Shown here: positions 52,225-63,294 of the stretch, one piece after another
Position numbering within the stretch: position 1 is the first letter of the stretch
How the letters are laid out: each line of letters begins with the position of its first letter
Source of the DNA: Ceratopteris richardii
Taxonomy: Eukaryota; Streptophyta; Polypodiopsida; Polypodiales; Pteridaceae
Direction of reading: 5' to 3'
DNA: 64,000 bases
NCBI GenBank assembly: GCA_020310875.1
Contig: CM035412.1
Location: forward strand, 133,331,773 to 133,395,772
The notes under the pieces: model-generated
What the model was told of the DNA's origin: nothing
The model's input: only the letters and a program-made list of their open reading frames with translations
Databases searched by the model: none
Position numbers and translations under genes: made by a program

Positions 52225-54120
52225 TCCCCCCTGCAATTTCATATTGGTACAAATTAAACTAGATATGTAACTTCATTCATCTGCAAACTGTCATAAGCTT
52301 CAGACTTGTACTCCCGAATTGACCTAAAAACCTTTTCTTCAAAAGTCTTCTTCAAAACTGAATTTGATTTTCTTCAAACTTCAAAAACCTGAACTTGCTG
52401 AATATGAACCATAATACTTGAGAAAATATGCAAACTAGATATCCAATAGTGTACACATCAAGCAATCATTGATCACATATATAGCATGAACTGACTCTGA
52501 ACTACTATCTCCTGTCTTCTCAAACCTCAAAACATTCACTAGGATCCACATATTTGCATTTACCTTATGAAAGGTTTCTCCACATACTTTTGATGTGTAA
52601 TGTAGATACACTAAACAAAATCAAGAACTACATCTTGGGACTTGTGACTGACAACTCACAACTTAGTGTGTGATGAACACTACTAGTTCATCTCTGACTG
52701 TACTCGACTCAACTCACTCCATGAGTCACATCAAAATTTCATATCTATGATGTCATCTTATCATCATCCTTTTTCAATCTGTAAATCCTTTAGAATCTGG
52801 TATAAACATAAATGTGTGCACCTCCGAAACATACCTCTCTGAAATATCAAATTTCTCTTTAATAGAATTCTGGAACTTTCTCTCAAAGAGGAACATCCTA
52901 ACAGGAACTTTCTCCAGACATTCTTCTTCTTCCTTCTTCTTTCAAAGCTGGAACATAAAGAGATACTGACAAAGGAAATATAGGAATACCTGATATAGGA
53001 ATACTTGGAATTCTTATAGGTATGACTCTGCATTCTTTCACATATGTCTAAAATATAAGTCTTCATGTTTCATCACCCCCTTGGATGATTTAACACTAGT
53101 ATCTAGAATTCTTCAAGTATATCAGACTTTATGAAAATATGGAAAATCTTCCTTCATAAATCTGATTTTTCATAATTTAGCATTGCTACCATATCATCAA
53201 TGCCTGTGTCTTGAAACAACATATTAGGATCCATAACCTTCTGCAACATAAAAGTATCTTCTTCTTTTTCTCTGCTACACAAATCTGATAGAATCTGAAT
53301 CTTTGACTTACTTCTTCCAATGCTAAGAACTTTTCAAACAAAGGATAGAAAATCGACTTATAAATACTCAAGATCTTCAAGATCATTCAAGATCTCTCTA
53401 ACAAAATACCTGTGTTAATCTGCTTTCATCAAACCTTCATGACTGAATGTTTGATTTGTTAACTGAATGTCTCTGAGTGTCCATCCATGCTTCTCACATA
53501 AAGTTGTAAAACTTTTCTTTAACAAAATCCTTTCTAAGAATCTGTAATTTCTAACAAAAACTCATCTCATCTCTAAATTTGTCTTCTTAGATAAGCTTTC
53601 TTGCCATGAAAGATATCATCAAAATTGTCAAGAACAACCTCTAGATACCTGTTTTGATGTAGCTAATGCTTTTACTTTGAAAATAATGAAAGTGTATAAA
53701 AGCACTTCATCAATCCTTCAAATCTCTTCATAAATGCTCTTCTAAGATATGACCTGCAAATGATAATCTGATAGTAGAAACTAATACCTGTGATTTGATG
53801 TTGATCTGGTTCCTTCATCTTCTCCAAACCATTGTTTCTCCTTGAATTTGAAGTAGCCTTCTCTTCATCAAGTCTTGGTCTTCAAACAATACTTCTATAA
53901 AGTATGTTCATACTCTTCCAAAAGTATTCGGCTGCTAACAGATCATCAACTTCATACTTCCACACTGATGAATAAACATGTGAATGAATTGTCTAATTCT
54001 CAAATCTCTACTCATCTAGATTAAGTCTATAGGTCAAATGTCAAATGTTAGAAGATGCTCTTAAATCATATGTTGTAAACCTGGAAGTCTGGGAACTTGG
54101 GAATCTGAGAGACTGAATGA
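52225..54120 (-). other. Internal region of the inserted element, no coding domain
   Basis: A PPT-like tcccccc stands at its left end and a PBS at its right. In between, the sequence is AT-rich with many cttc/ttcaa words and only short frames on both strands. No gag or pol feature was found, which fits a non-autonomous (LARD-like) element. Confidence 0.5.
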
Positions 54121-54132
54121 GCTCTGATACCA
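54121..54132 (-). other. Primer binding site (initiator Met-tRNA) of the inserted element
   Basis: On the minus strand TGGTATCAGAGC, two bases after the LTR-like end (CCAACA at 54135-54140 read on the minus strand). Same motif as in Copia-2 and Copia-3. Confidence 0.85.
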
Positions 54133-54134
54133 AA

Positions 54135-54837
54135 TGTTGGAAATTTAGTAGGCCCATAACTAATACCACAGGTCCATAGTTCCACAGGTTTAGGATCTAC
54201 AACACAGATTTCAACAATCTTCCAATATTGACAAAACATGAACATACCATGCTTAATCATACAAATGATGAGACAAAGATAGAGAGAGATTAGGCAATAT
54301 GTATAAAGTGTTACGTAAGCCACTCCTTACTCACACTATCATATATACAAATGTCAATTTACAATGTGGGAGTCAAAATTCTCAACCACTCTATGTGAAC
54401 GGAAATAGATGGATGAGTGAATGTACAAAATTTACAAGAATATTCAGATGTAGGGATAAAAATCTGAATATGTATGAGACGTATGACCTGATGGGTTGTA
54501 GAAGAGTATATATGAGTGACAGAAAGAGGAAATATCAATTGGAGATTGATATTCAACAACCCCTAATCTGATTTTAGGCTATGGAAGACCCTAAATCAGA
54601 TGTGTGTGTGAAAGATCACATACTTACAGAATTAGCATAGAATGCTAACATGTTGCTGCCAAAAATCCTCATACTCATGTGAACACACCTTCTCTAACAC
54701 ATCATCCTAATGCATGTAGCATGCATGTACTGATTCTCCTTTAGATATGCCGAATAGGACTCCTCCTAATATGGATGTCATTGCCTCCATAAACTCGAAG
54801 TAGTAACTATATGCATAAAGAGAATATGTACCTGAAT
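54135..54837 (-). repeat. LTR-like sequence of the inserted element
   Basis: Begins TGTTGGAAATTTAG next to the PBS, as a 5' LTR of a minus-strand element should (its U5 end). Its outer limit is unclear; the block of inverted repeats starts at about 54838. No copy of it is seen at the left side of the element. Confidence 0.55.
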
Positions 54838-55445
54838 TCTTAACATAAGATGCATATCTTATGTTAACCTCCATCCAATGTCTTTGAAGTACGTCGAAAT
54901 CTCTCGGCATAAGGATCATAAAAATGTTGTTAGATCATTCATCAGTTAGTCAGAAGTGTGAAAAAGTAGGTCAAGAAGCTGTTTTTAAAGTTAGCTAAAG
55001 CAACTTTAAAAATAAAGCAAACTCACTTTAAAATAGCGATTTAAGTTTAAAAAGCAGCTTTTCGTTGAAAAAAATCACCCAAGCTTTATTTTGATCGCAA
55101 GACATTGTGAGGGCTATATAAGAAAGGCCTTCAGTCACTTTTGAATCATCACACACCAATTGGCTATGCCAGTTTTTGGTCCCTCATTAGAGGTGGTGCT
55201 CTAACACATGGGGCAGCCACACTGCACTCTAGGATCATGTTGAGGAGCAGCTATGGAGTTCTTCTTGGAGAAGAGTGTGCTCACACTCTTGCTTATGGAG
55301 AGGACTTGCCCATTTGCAGCTTGGTGGTGTGGATCAGCCATCTACATAATGTATTTGAAGATTGTCTTCTACATGAAGATTTAGGTGTACTTCAAAGACA
55401 TTGGATGGAGGTTAACATAAGATTTGCATCTTATGTTAAGATCAG
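54838..55445. repeat. 600-bp unit with about 65-bp terminal inverted repeats
   Basis: 54838-54905 (ttaacataagatgcatatct, then tatgttaacctccatccaat and gtctttgaagtac) is repeated in reverse complement at 55375-55440 with three to five differences. Each arm itself contains a small palindrome (ttaacataagat / atcttatgttaa). The space between holds a TATA-like ctatataag at 55107-55115 and a plus-strand frame of 137 codons (55141-55554) with no recognised domain. It could be a MITE-like unit; the right end coincides with the GATCA duplication. Confidence 0.65.
55440..55444. repeat. Target-site duplication GATCA (right copy)
   Basis: Second copy of 51856-51860. Gypsy-C sequence homologous to Gypsy-B (gggtccgtatcc versus aggtccatatcc) resumes a few bases later. 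Confidence 0.8.
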
Positions 55446-56135
55446 TAAGGGTCCGTATCCACATTTCTACAGTTTCTTGGAATGTTGCTTCAATGTATAT
55501 ACCAGGACTAAATCTTCTTCTTTCAAGCCTTTATCTTTGATATGTGCATCGTAATACACTTTATGTCTCCTTTTAGCTGCATAAATTCCCACAACTGCTT
55601 GTAGTCTTGTTCTGTGTAATTTCTCAATCTACTCGAGTTGCTTCGATAGCTCATGTCCTATCCACTCATACGGTTGTGCTACTCATAAAGTAGGTACCAA
55701 ACAATCAATTGGTAAGATTGCATTTTGTCCGTAAACTAGGCTAAATGGAATAGTTCCAATGACTGTCTTGTAAGCCACAGGAAAGGCCCAAATTGCATGA
55801 TGCAATTGTTTGTCCCAATCTGACCTTCCATTATTGACTATCTTTGTCAACACCGTACACAACAATTTATTGGAACTCTCTGCTTGACCATTGGCTTGAT
55901 GGTGATATGGGGCTGATTTTCTATGAATCACTAGGAAATCGTTCATCAAGGACTTGATTACCTCATTGATGAAGTGCAATCCTCTATCACTTACTATTTC
56001 TATAGGTAGTCCAAACAGAGTAAAGATGTTCTGAAAAAGGAACTTGGTTGTGGCTTGGGCGTCATTCTTTCTAGTTGCTTTTGCTTCTACCCATTTAGTT
56101 AGGTAATCTGTTGTCACTATTATGTACTCAACATG
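55445..56135 (-). pseudogene. Gypsy-C integrase catalytic core and proximal half of the C-terminal module
   Basis: Run 56117-55683: TTDYLTKWVEAKATRKNDA, TKFLFQNIFTLFGLPIEIV, SDRGLHFINEVI (second catalytic Asp), RKSAPYHHQANGQAESSNK (Glu), LLCTVLTKIVNNGRSDW, LHHAIWAFPVAYKT and FSLVYGQNAILPI. The first Asp (DFI) lies in the preceding run. Downstream of the stop near 55683 the tail with KAYYDAHIKDKGLKE-like residues runs to the insertion. It is the best preserved integrase in the window. Confidence 0.88.
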
Positions 56136-56720
56136 TCATCCTTTTGCTGGTGGGTTAATAGGTGCGATGAAATCAATGCCCCATTTGGAAAAGTCTCGAG
56201 CACAAACCACCGGTCTAAGAGGAATATCATCTCTCCTAATAGGGTACTTGGCTCTTTGACATTCCTCACAACTTCGTATGTAAGTGTCTCCATCCATATG
56301 TAGAGTTGGCCACCACAAGCCTGCAAAGGGAATCATTTATACAATTCTTTCAGCTGAAAAATGTCCTCCTGTGGCACCTGCATGTGCCATATCCAATATA
56401 GGAAAGTACTCTCCTTCATGTACACATAGTCGTAGCTGATTGTCCTTTCCTCTTTTAAATAGTTGCCTTCCCAATATAACATAGTCCTTACTCATTTCTT
56501 CTAGGGATCGCTTTCTAGCTAGACTTGCTCCTTCCTCATGCTCTCGTGTTTGTAAGAACTTCACCAAGGTCTTACTCCAATCTGGTGCTATTGTAGAGAA
56601 TTGTAATGATGTATGGTCTTCTAGAGTATTCTCTTGACATTTCGAGCAATTACCAATATACTTATGAACATCCTTAGGCATATCTACCCAATAAACTCCC
56701 AATTGTTTTAATTCCCTCAA
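56136..56720 (-). pseudogene. Gypsy-C integrase N-terminal zinc-binding domain
   Basis: Run 56720-56337 includes YVILGRQLFKRGKDNQLRL, CVHEGEYFPILDMAHAGA and TGGHFSAERIV; the next, after a stop, GLWWPTLHMDGDTYIRSCE, ECQRAKYPIRRDDIPL and FSKWGIDFIAPINPPA. H-H from AHAG-TGGHF and C-x2-C (SCEECQ) make the HHCC zinc site. The region before it has LKQLGVYWVDMPKDVHKYI, a segment also found in other gypsy pol proteins between RNase H and IN. Confidence 0.8.
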
Positions 56721-56723
56721 TGT

Positions 56724-57430
56724 TCAGTGAGTTCCCTTATGCATTCTCCATCTATTTACGTGAGCTTGCTCGAGAAAATTTTTCAGCTCAACTTCTTCTA
56801 CACACCTTAACAATACACCATTCGATTTTTTAAAGTACACACTTCTTGCCACAATGTGCAAGTTGCACGATTGCAGAAATCCTTTTCTAACATCCTTGTT
56901 AATTTGATGTTGTGGTCCATGAGTGAGTATTGGAATTAACTTTTCTGCCCACTTACTACATACTTCCAAGTTGAACAGATAAGTGTCTGTTAAATCATCT
57001 GCTACTCCGTTAGGAGGTTCTCCATGTGTTAATCTTGACAGATAAACAGATCTCACACGGGTATTTCCTTTTTTTACTACCACTTCAAAGTCAAACTCCA
57101 TTAGTAACAAAAACCATCTTACTAGCCTTCCTGTGTTACAGGGTTTATTGACTAGGTACAATAAGGCTTGATGGTCTATGAAGAACTTGAACTTGTTGGC
57201 TAGAAGGTAGTGTCTAAATTTCTTCACTACGTACACCATACCTAAACCTTCTCGTTCCGTAGTCGTATAATTCCTTTTTGCCTGGTTTAGTTGTCTGCTC
57301 GCATATGCAATAGGGTGGTCTAATTTTCCTTCATCTGTCGATTGAGCTAATACGCATCCTATTGCATAGTTGGAGGCATCTACATGAATATGAAAAGGCT
57401 TATTCCAGTTGGGCGTTTTCAAAATAGGTG
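56724..57430 (-). pseudogene. Gypsy-C RNase H domain
   Basis: A 232-codon run: PNWNKPFHIHVDASNYAIG with the first Asp, CVLAQSTDEGKLDHPIAYA, SRQLNQAKRNYTTTEREGL with the catalytic Glu, KFRHYLLANKFKFFIDHQA with FIDH in place of TDH, NKPCNTGRLVRWFLLLMEF and VVKKGNTRVRSVYLSRL, then a linker. The open frame is complete. RNase H of this kind removes the template RNA during DNA synthesis. Confidence 0.88.
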
Positions 57431-57523
57431 ATGTACTAAATCATCTTTTTGCTTCACTAAACACTTTTTCACATTTATCTATCCATGTAAATTGGGTCAA
57501 CCATCCATATAATGGCTTGGCAA

Positions 57524-58335
57524 TTATGGCGTACATGTGAATAAATCTATGATGGTATCCACAATGCCCCATAAAATCTTGCACTTAGCATTTTTCGGTC
57601 TTGGAAGTTCTAGGATTACTTTAATCTTATCCTCATCAGTGGAGATTCTATTCTTGGATATGATATGTCCTAGGATCTTCCCTTGTCTCACCATAAAGAC
57701 ACATTTTTTAGGATTCAGGCACACTTGATACTATCGACACGTATCAAATATCCTTCGTAACTCCAAAATGTGCTCCTCTCTCAAACCCGAGTATGTGCAC
57801 AAGTCATATGCGTACACTTCCATACTCGTCCTTAGAAACTCGTTAAAGACGTGACACACCAGCCATTGGAAAGTAGCAAGGGCATTTGTGAGTTCGAAGA
57901 GCATCACTCTAAAAGCATAAACTCCCCATTCAGTCGTGAATGCAGTCTTATGTTGGTCTTCTATAGCAATAGCTACTTGGTTGTACCCAGAGAATCCATC
58001 TAGGAAGCTATAGACTTCCTTACCTGCAACTCTTTCCAAGAGATGGTCAGTGATAGGTAACGGGTAGCTATCACGATTCGTGGTTGCATTTACTTTTGTC
58101 AGGTTAATACACACTCTTAATTTCCCATTCTTCTTGGGTACGACCACTAATGGTCACACCCATTTGATGTGTTCTATCTCATAAATGAATCTGACTGCTA
58201 ATAGCTTGTCTATCTCCTCCTTAATTTTTGGTGAATAGACATCATTATAAGTGTAAAGGTGTTGCTTCGATGGTTTTGCCTCAGATGTCATTAGGATTCG
58301 ATGAGAATAGATGGATGGATCTACACCTTTGAGGT
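57524..58335 (-). pseudogene. Gypsy-C reverse transcriptase
   Basis: Run 58147-57731: PKKNGKLRVCINLTKVNAT, RDSYPLPITDHLLERVAG, YSFLDGFSGYNQVAIA with the first catalytic Asp intact, DQHKTAFTTEWGVYAFRVM and TNALATFQWLVCHVFNEF. Then the YxDD box, which reads YAYD at 57803-57814, so the catalytic Asp pair is lost. The C-terminal part (57724-57524) has NPKKCVFMVRQGKILGHII. Sequence upstream of 58147 is out of frame. Inactive. Confidence 0.87.
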
Positions 58336-58970
58336 CCTTGTAGGTCTATGTAAACACATCTCACTATTCTCAAATTAGTGTTATCAATTCTTCTTCCTCT
58401 TCGGGTGACACATCTTTTCCTACGTAAGTACATCTTTCTTCTCCATCTTCCATGGTCATTATCACTTTCTTCATTTGTTCCTTGTTGTCGTACGCTTCTC
58501 CTTCTTTTGCTTCTCTTTTGGGCATTTGAATAGCTATTTTCCTCTCTTCTACTTCATATCTTTTGAAGTGCTCTAGTACTTCAAAAAGATCTCGGGTTGG
58601 TTCAACCTTATCTAACATCTCTTCATTATTTGGTCCTATCTGAGCTGCTTCTATTGCTAATACCTTAGGTGTTCCTTCTTCATCATTGCCTTGGATGCCT
58701 TCTAAATATCGCACCTCTGAATCAAATTCTGGTTCCATCTCTATGCTTTTATACTCTTCCTTCTATTCTTTTTCTAACAATTCGCCTTCCTCTACCTCCT
58801 GAAGGACTACCATGTAAAAACTTACATCATAACCTTCTTCATCCACACATTCATTCATGGTCAGTACCTCCTCATTTACACATAGATCTAATGTGGCTAG
58901 GATCTCCATCCAACCGTGTTGTTCAAATGCTTCATCTAGGAAAGCTTGAGGCATATACATAGGATCATCC
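58336..58970 (-). pseudogene. Gypsy-C linker between protease and RT
   Basis: Run 58738-58370 contains LEHFKRYEVEERKIAIQMP, EQMKKVIMTMEDGEERCTY and VGKDVSPEEEEELITLI, equivalent to GEERCTYIGHDLTDKEEES in Gypsy-B. Upstream, FLDEAFEQHGWMEILATL and EEGYDVSFYMVVLQE match the Gypsy-B spacer. Acidic, no named domain. Confidence 0.65.
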
Positions 58971-59711
58971 ACGTGTCGTATTTTGATGTCCAATAGGCCA
59001 TATTTGAGTCTTTTTCTCTTCTTGCTTTGCTTCCTTACACATCCATAGTTGAACATCTTTGTGTATCCATGACTGGTCACTTGAACCCCCACTATGAATT
59101 GACAAATCATACTCTTCCTTATGTATGGGATTCCATTGTAGTGGGGGTATGTCCCTATATGAGAATGTGTGCAAATTGATCTTGGTAGTAATCCCCTGAT
59201 GTTGTAGGTATAAAGCATCTCTCCCCACGTCTTGTACTACCCTGAGCTATCTCATGAAGGGCCGTCCTAAAATCATCTCATAATTATTTTCCTTTCCAAA
59301 TTGACATACGACTAGTGTGTGCTCAAATTCCACTCTGCGGGTAGTTAACTTAATTTTCTCCAGTATTCCTAGGGGTCTCTCTACATGGCCATCTACTAAT
59401 TGAAGCTTCATACGTGTAGGTTGCAGGGCTAGTTTTCCCCATTTCTCCCAAATCTCTTTGGTGGCTATGCCTACACCTACTCCTGTGTCTAAAATGGCTT
59501 TAGTCATGTATCCATTATAGGTGATGGGTAAGCATGTGTTACCCTCATCTCCTTCACTAAATTCTCCGACTTTATCCATAGGGATTTGTATAGTAGAATA
59601 GGCTTTAGTTTCTTTATTTTCCTTTTTATTCTCCTCGTTCTCTAATTTCATTTGTCTCGCTAACTGTTTCCATAATTGTGGTTTGGATCGTAGTAACTCT
59701 TCCACAATCAA
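58971..59711 (-). pseudogene. Gypsy-C aspartic protease
   Basis: Run 59711-59247: FSEGDEGNTCLPITYNGYM, TKAILDTGVGVGIATKEIW with active-site DTG, EKWGKLALQPTRMKLQLVD, VERPLGILEKIKLTTRR and NYEMILGRPFMR with the ILGRP motif. It continues past a stop into RDALYLQHQGITTKINLH and DIPPLQWNPIHKEEY (59228-58965). Intact active site; similar to Gypsy-B. Confidence 0.82.
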
Positions 59712-60660
59712 CTGACATTGTACCTTGGTCTTCTTGAGTTTCGCTAGATTGTGAGAGGTCTTACCTAAAGACTCATTTTCCTTGCCTCAAACTATGGGAG
59801 CATGGAAAACTATTGATCCTTTCTCGTATTCCCCCATGTAGTTCCGTAGGGTGGAAATGCTATGTACTTCCTCCCTATTTCAATCTAACATAGAAACCTC
59901 TTCATATGCTGCATCCAAATTTGGAGTTGGCTGGTTTTCTTCAATGTCCAATTCCTCAAAGGGTGGTCTTGAATTCCCATTCTTTTTCCATCGATCTTCT
60001 TGAATTCTAGCCTACAGTTCTCTTGGACAATCGGCTTCTAGTTCAGGGATTATAGAAGTTGAATTGCCCTAAGTGCTCCGTTGTTCTTCTTTACTATTTT
60101 TCTCTTTAGGTGTAACTGTGGGTTTTAGCTTGTTTTCTTCCAAGCATTCATTGGATTGATTCTCAGATATTCTTGTCTCTAGGAGGGCTAGGATAGTCTT
60201 CTCTAGAGTGGCTTGGGCTACCTCTATGAGCTTTCTGCATATCGCCAACCTTTCCTTTTCTAACTCCCCTTGTGGGTAGAATTTCTCATGCTGCTCTATG
60301 TTTGGTCCAGTCATGATTCTAGCTTGATAAGCTTTCAACCACATGTCTAGGTCGTCTGGTCTTGGGACCGCTAGGATTGAGCCTGGTTTATCTAGTTTCT
60401 GTGTATTAGACTTAAGTGGTGTATTCTCTTGTATTTCCGGTTCCTCACGTTTCTTATCATTTTTTTCATCCTTCTTGTCCTCCTTATTTTTTGTCCATTT
60501 ATTTTTTATTTTTTTCCTTCTTGTTTTCCAACTTTGCGTCTTCTTTGTTTGGTTACTGTCTCTTGGATCTTCCGAATCTTCCACGGCCTGTGTCTTGGGT
60601 TCGAGGTCTTTATCCCTTTCTTGTTCAGAGTCCACTTTCTTTGTCTCTTGTCCTTTGGCT
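59712..60660 (-). pseudogene. Gypsy-C spacer between gag and protease
   Basis: Run 60635-60069 is very Lys/Glu-rich (KTRRKKIKNKWTKNKEDKK, then DEKNDKKREEPEIQE), followed by DDLDMWLKAYQARI and LAICRKLIEVAQATLEK, which recur in Gypsy-B. From 60068 to 59712 the frames are interrupted and nothing is recognised. No domain. Confidence 0.6.
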
Positions 60661-60665
60661 TGTGC

Positions 60666-60899
60666 TCATGTGATAGCTTTTAATGGTACTATGTACTCCT
60701 TATCACTTCCTGATGATTCAATTACTTCAATCACATTGATTTGTGTTGTGTTATGAGTCTTATTGGGATTCTTTGGGCAATCTCTAAATAGATCTTCCTT
60801 TCCACATTCATTGTAGTACCCTTCGCAAGTCCTAGGAGCTAGAGTGCATTCTCTTATGAAGTGATCTCCTCCACATCTATAGCATGGTCCTTTTGGCAC
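60666..60899 (-). pseudogene. Gypsy-C gag zinc knuckles
   Basis: PKGPCYRCGGDHFIREC is a CX2CX3HX4C knuckle. Twelve residues later a second, CNECGKEDLFRDCP, has the CX2C and last Cys but Leu near the His position, so it is degenerate. The short C-to-H spacing is shared with both knuckles of Gypsy-B. Confidence 0.78.
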
Positions 60900-63179
60900 A
60901 AGTGGTCTACTGGTCTACTAGGTGGTCTCATTGGTGCTGGTGCCTTGGGTGCGGTGTACATTAGGGTTGCATACTCTAGCCCATAGGAGTTGTCATATCC
61001 TTCATAACCATAGTATTTTTGGTCATATTGCATTAGACCGGTGTCATAGGGGTAGTATTCTCCTTGGGTTTGCTCATATCCCTGAGTCGTTGCTTCTATA
61101 CTAGCTAAAGGTGTAGCTGGTACTATGGCTCTTTCCATGTTTTCCTCTGGTTGAGTATATTTAACTGGCACTACGTTCTGTGGATGGGGTGGTTGTTGTC
61201 CTAATACGGGTTGTGGTTGTCCAATTCCACCTTGCTCATAGGGTCTAGATGCCCCTTGTGGGTGTGATATGAGTTGTATCTTGGGATTTCTCTTCTTGGT
61301 TCTCTAGGACAGTATCCATAAGGCCTATATTGAGGTTGATTCATGGGCCTTGACTGTCTGTTGAATGGGCATTTTTCTACTCAATGTGGCAATATAGGTT
61401 GGGTCCTTGAGGTGGTTGCCTATTGTATGGGTAAGTTTGCGGCATGCTCATCCCTCCTCTAGTGCACATGTAAGATGGATGATCTCCACCGCATAGGCTA
61501 CATGATTGTAACATGGGTATTCTCATTGGTGGGTTCTGGTAATTCCTCTGTCCATGGACTCCTAACTTCTTAGCTACCAGTTCTGCTAGCTCCTCCACAT
61601 TATTGGAGTTAGATGCCACCATACTTCTAGTGTCTTTTGATTTAGTAGGGCTTGGTGTACTTTTGGTTCATCAGCTAGGTTGTCATCTAGGTCAATACAT
61701 TCTTGAAGACATTCGCTTAGTGTCTGGAGCCATTTCACATAGACTAGGGTTCTCAATGTCCCATTAGTCAATCCATCCAAGAATAGTGATATCATTTTTT
61801 GTTGGGAGGGTCTTTTTGTGGTTGGACATCTATCAACAGATTGATTAAATCTTTGAGCCGCTGTTTTCATGGTTTCATTTGGGTTCTGTTTGAAGCTATG
61901 GATTAAGGATGACGAGTTGTGTTTAATCCCTCTCTTGGTAAGTTCTCCAATGAACTCTTGGAATAATTGCTCAATATTTCCAAATTGATTTGGATCCAAT
62001 GGTTGGAACCAAGTCAAAGCCAAAGGATTCATACTGAACAAAGAAGTCATCCACTTGCTCGACTCATAATACTTGTTTAAACTCTGTTATGTGGTCGTAT
62101 GGTTCTCCCATTCCATCAGAGTGATTTCTCATGCATTTAGCAACTTGGATCGGTCTCAGCCTTCTTATAGGTTCTGGTGGCCTGGGCATCATAGGGATTG
62201 CAGGTCTAATTGGATGCATTCCTGGTAGCACACCTGGTTGTGGCCTTGGTCTAACTGGTGATCGAGTCATGTTACCTATTCCTGGGTGGGTTTGGTGGTG
62301 TGACTGCACTCCTGACATTGTGAAGTGCACATGAGTTCGGTTGGGGACACTTCGTTGGCTTATTTGTCCTGACATTGTATTCTCTGGCTCTTGATGCATT
62401 CCAAAAGGATTATGGGAGGTAGTTGCCTGTTCTCGAGGAGGGAATATAGGCAACCCCATATACTTCAATTGAGATCTATCAACTCCATCTACCGGCCAAT
62501 ACATTCTTTGGTTCTAGTCGAGGTATGTGACTCTAGACTCATCTTTGGGATCCTTCAACTCATAGAAATTCATTGGGCTTACTTCTTGTCCTCGTGTGGG
62601 TGAACTGGTTTGTAATAGTAGGTCTGACGCGTGGATCAGGTATACATCCAATAGGTAGTCATCTTGAGGTATCAAATCCCCTCTCAAGACTCGAGTCACC
62701 ACTGACTGGCCTCTCGGTGTAGTCACTAGTTCTTCAGGGCTAGATCTTTCCGAGTTTTTGTGTCCTTGTAGTTCTCCTCTCTCATTGATATGATCTGGGT
62801 TTTTTGTCACTACATAGATTTGACCTAATTTATCCATGTATACTCCTCCCTCATACTTAACTGTGGGTCTGGGCACTATTGCTGATTTGGTAGAGTTTAC
62901 CATTCTTGCAACGGACCTATTTAACCCATCAAGGTAAATAGGGATCCCTTGTGGATTGATGGACCCATATTGCAGAGAGGTGTAGTATTCACCCTCCATG
63001 GTTCACATAAAGTTCTCCCTGGGAATAGAACCATGCATGTCCTCTGATGCCACGGATAGCTCCTCTGAATCACTAGAGGTGTCCATGTAGATTGAATGCT
63101 TGCTCGCTTGGGTTGCACTTCCTACTGATGAAATGACACTTCTTTGGCTACTTAGCACCTGACTTGATCTTAAGTTCAT
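60900..63179 (-). pseudogene. Gypsy-C gag
   Basis: Starts at ATG 63179 (MNLRSSQVLSSQRSVISSV). An in-frame TGA near 63003 follows ENFM. Then GEYYTSLQYGSINPQGIP, KYEGGVYMDKLGQIYVVTK (62999-62514), a Pro/Arg-rich part (GMHPIRPAIPMMPRPPEP), and the capsid-like part (62050-61586): FGNIEQLFQEFIGELTKRG, NSSSLIHSFKQNPNETMKT, AQRFNQSVDRCPTTKRPSQ and MISLFLDGLTNGTLRTLV. That last part is a Retrotrans_gag pattern. Several frame changes (62050, 61600) and stops break it. Confidence 0.75.
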
Positions 63180-63290
63180 TCACCCCTTTGGGTCTATGCC
63201 CACTCTCTACTTCCCCTTAATTAGCTCCTCAATCACTTCAAATTTTGTTCCCAAATAGCCTGAGTAGCTATGGACGAAACCACTCTTGGG
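63180..63290 (-). other. Leader of Gypsy-C gag
   Basis: Short stretch between gag start and the minisatellite. No clear primer-binding site could be assigned. Confidence 0.4.
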
Positions 63291-63294
63291 GATA

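Larger units (their letters stand above)
51861..55439 (-). mobile_element. 3.58-kb insertion in Gypsy-C integrase tail (LTR-type hallmarks, palindrome, inverted repeats)
   Basis: Bounded by GATCA on both sides. It contains, left to right: a 357-bp palindrome ending CCAACA, a polypurine-tract complement (tcccccc, 52225-52231), 1.9 kb without coding domains, a primer-binding site for initiator Met-tRNA (54121-54132), an LTR-like sequence starting TGTTGGAAA at 54135, and a pair of about 65-bp inverted repeats. PBS and PPT point to a non-autonomous LTR element on the minus strand. However, the left and right LTR-like ends do not match each other, so it may be composite. Confidence 0.6.

Noticed and set aside
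54135..55439. Treating 54135-55439 and 51861-52223 as a matched LTR pair
   Set aside because: No sequence similarity beyond the terminal TGTTGGAAA-type bases; lengths also differ (about 1.3 kb versus 0.36 kb).
60343..60756. Plus-strand hydrophobic frame (Ser/Phe/Leu-rich) that looks like a membrane protein
   Set aside because: It is the antisense shadow of a Lys/Glu-rich linker of Gypsy-C (complement of AAA/GAA codons gives TTT/TTC), so the hydrophobicity is artefactual.
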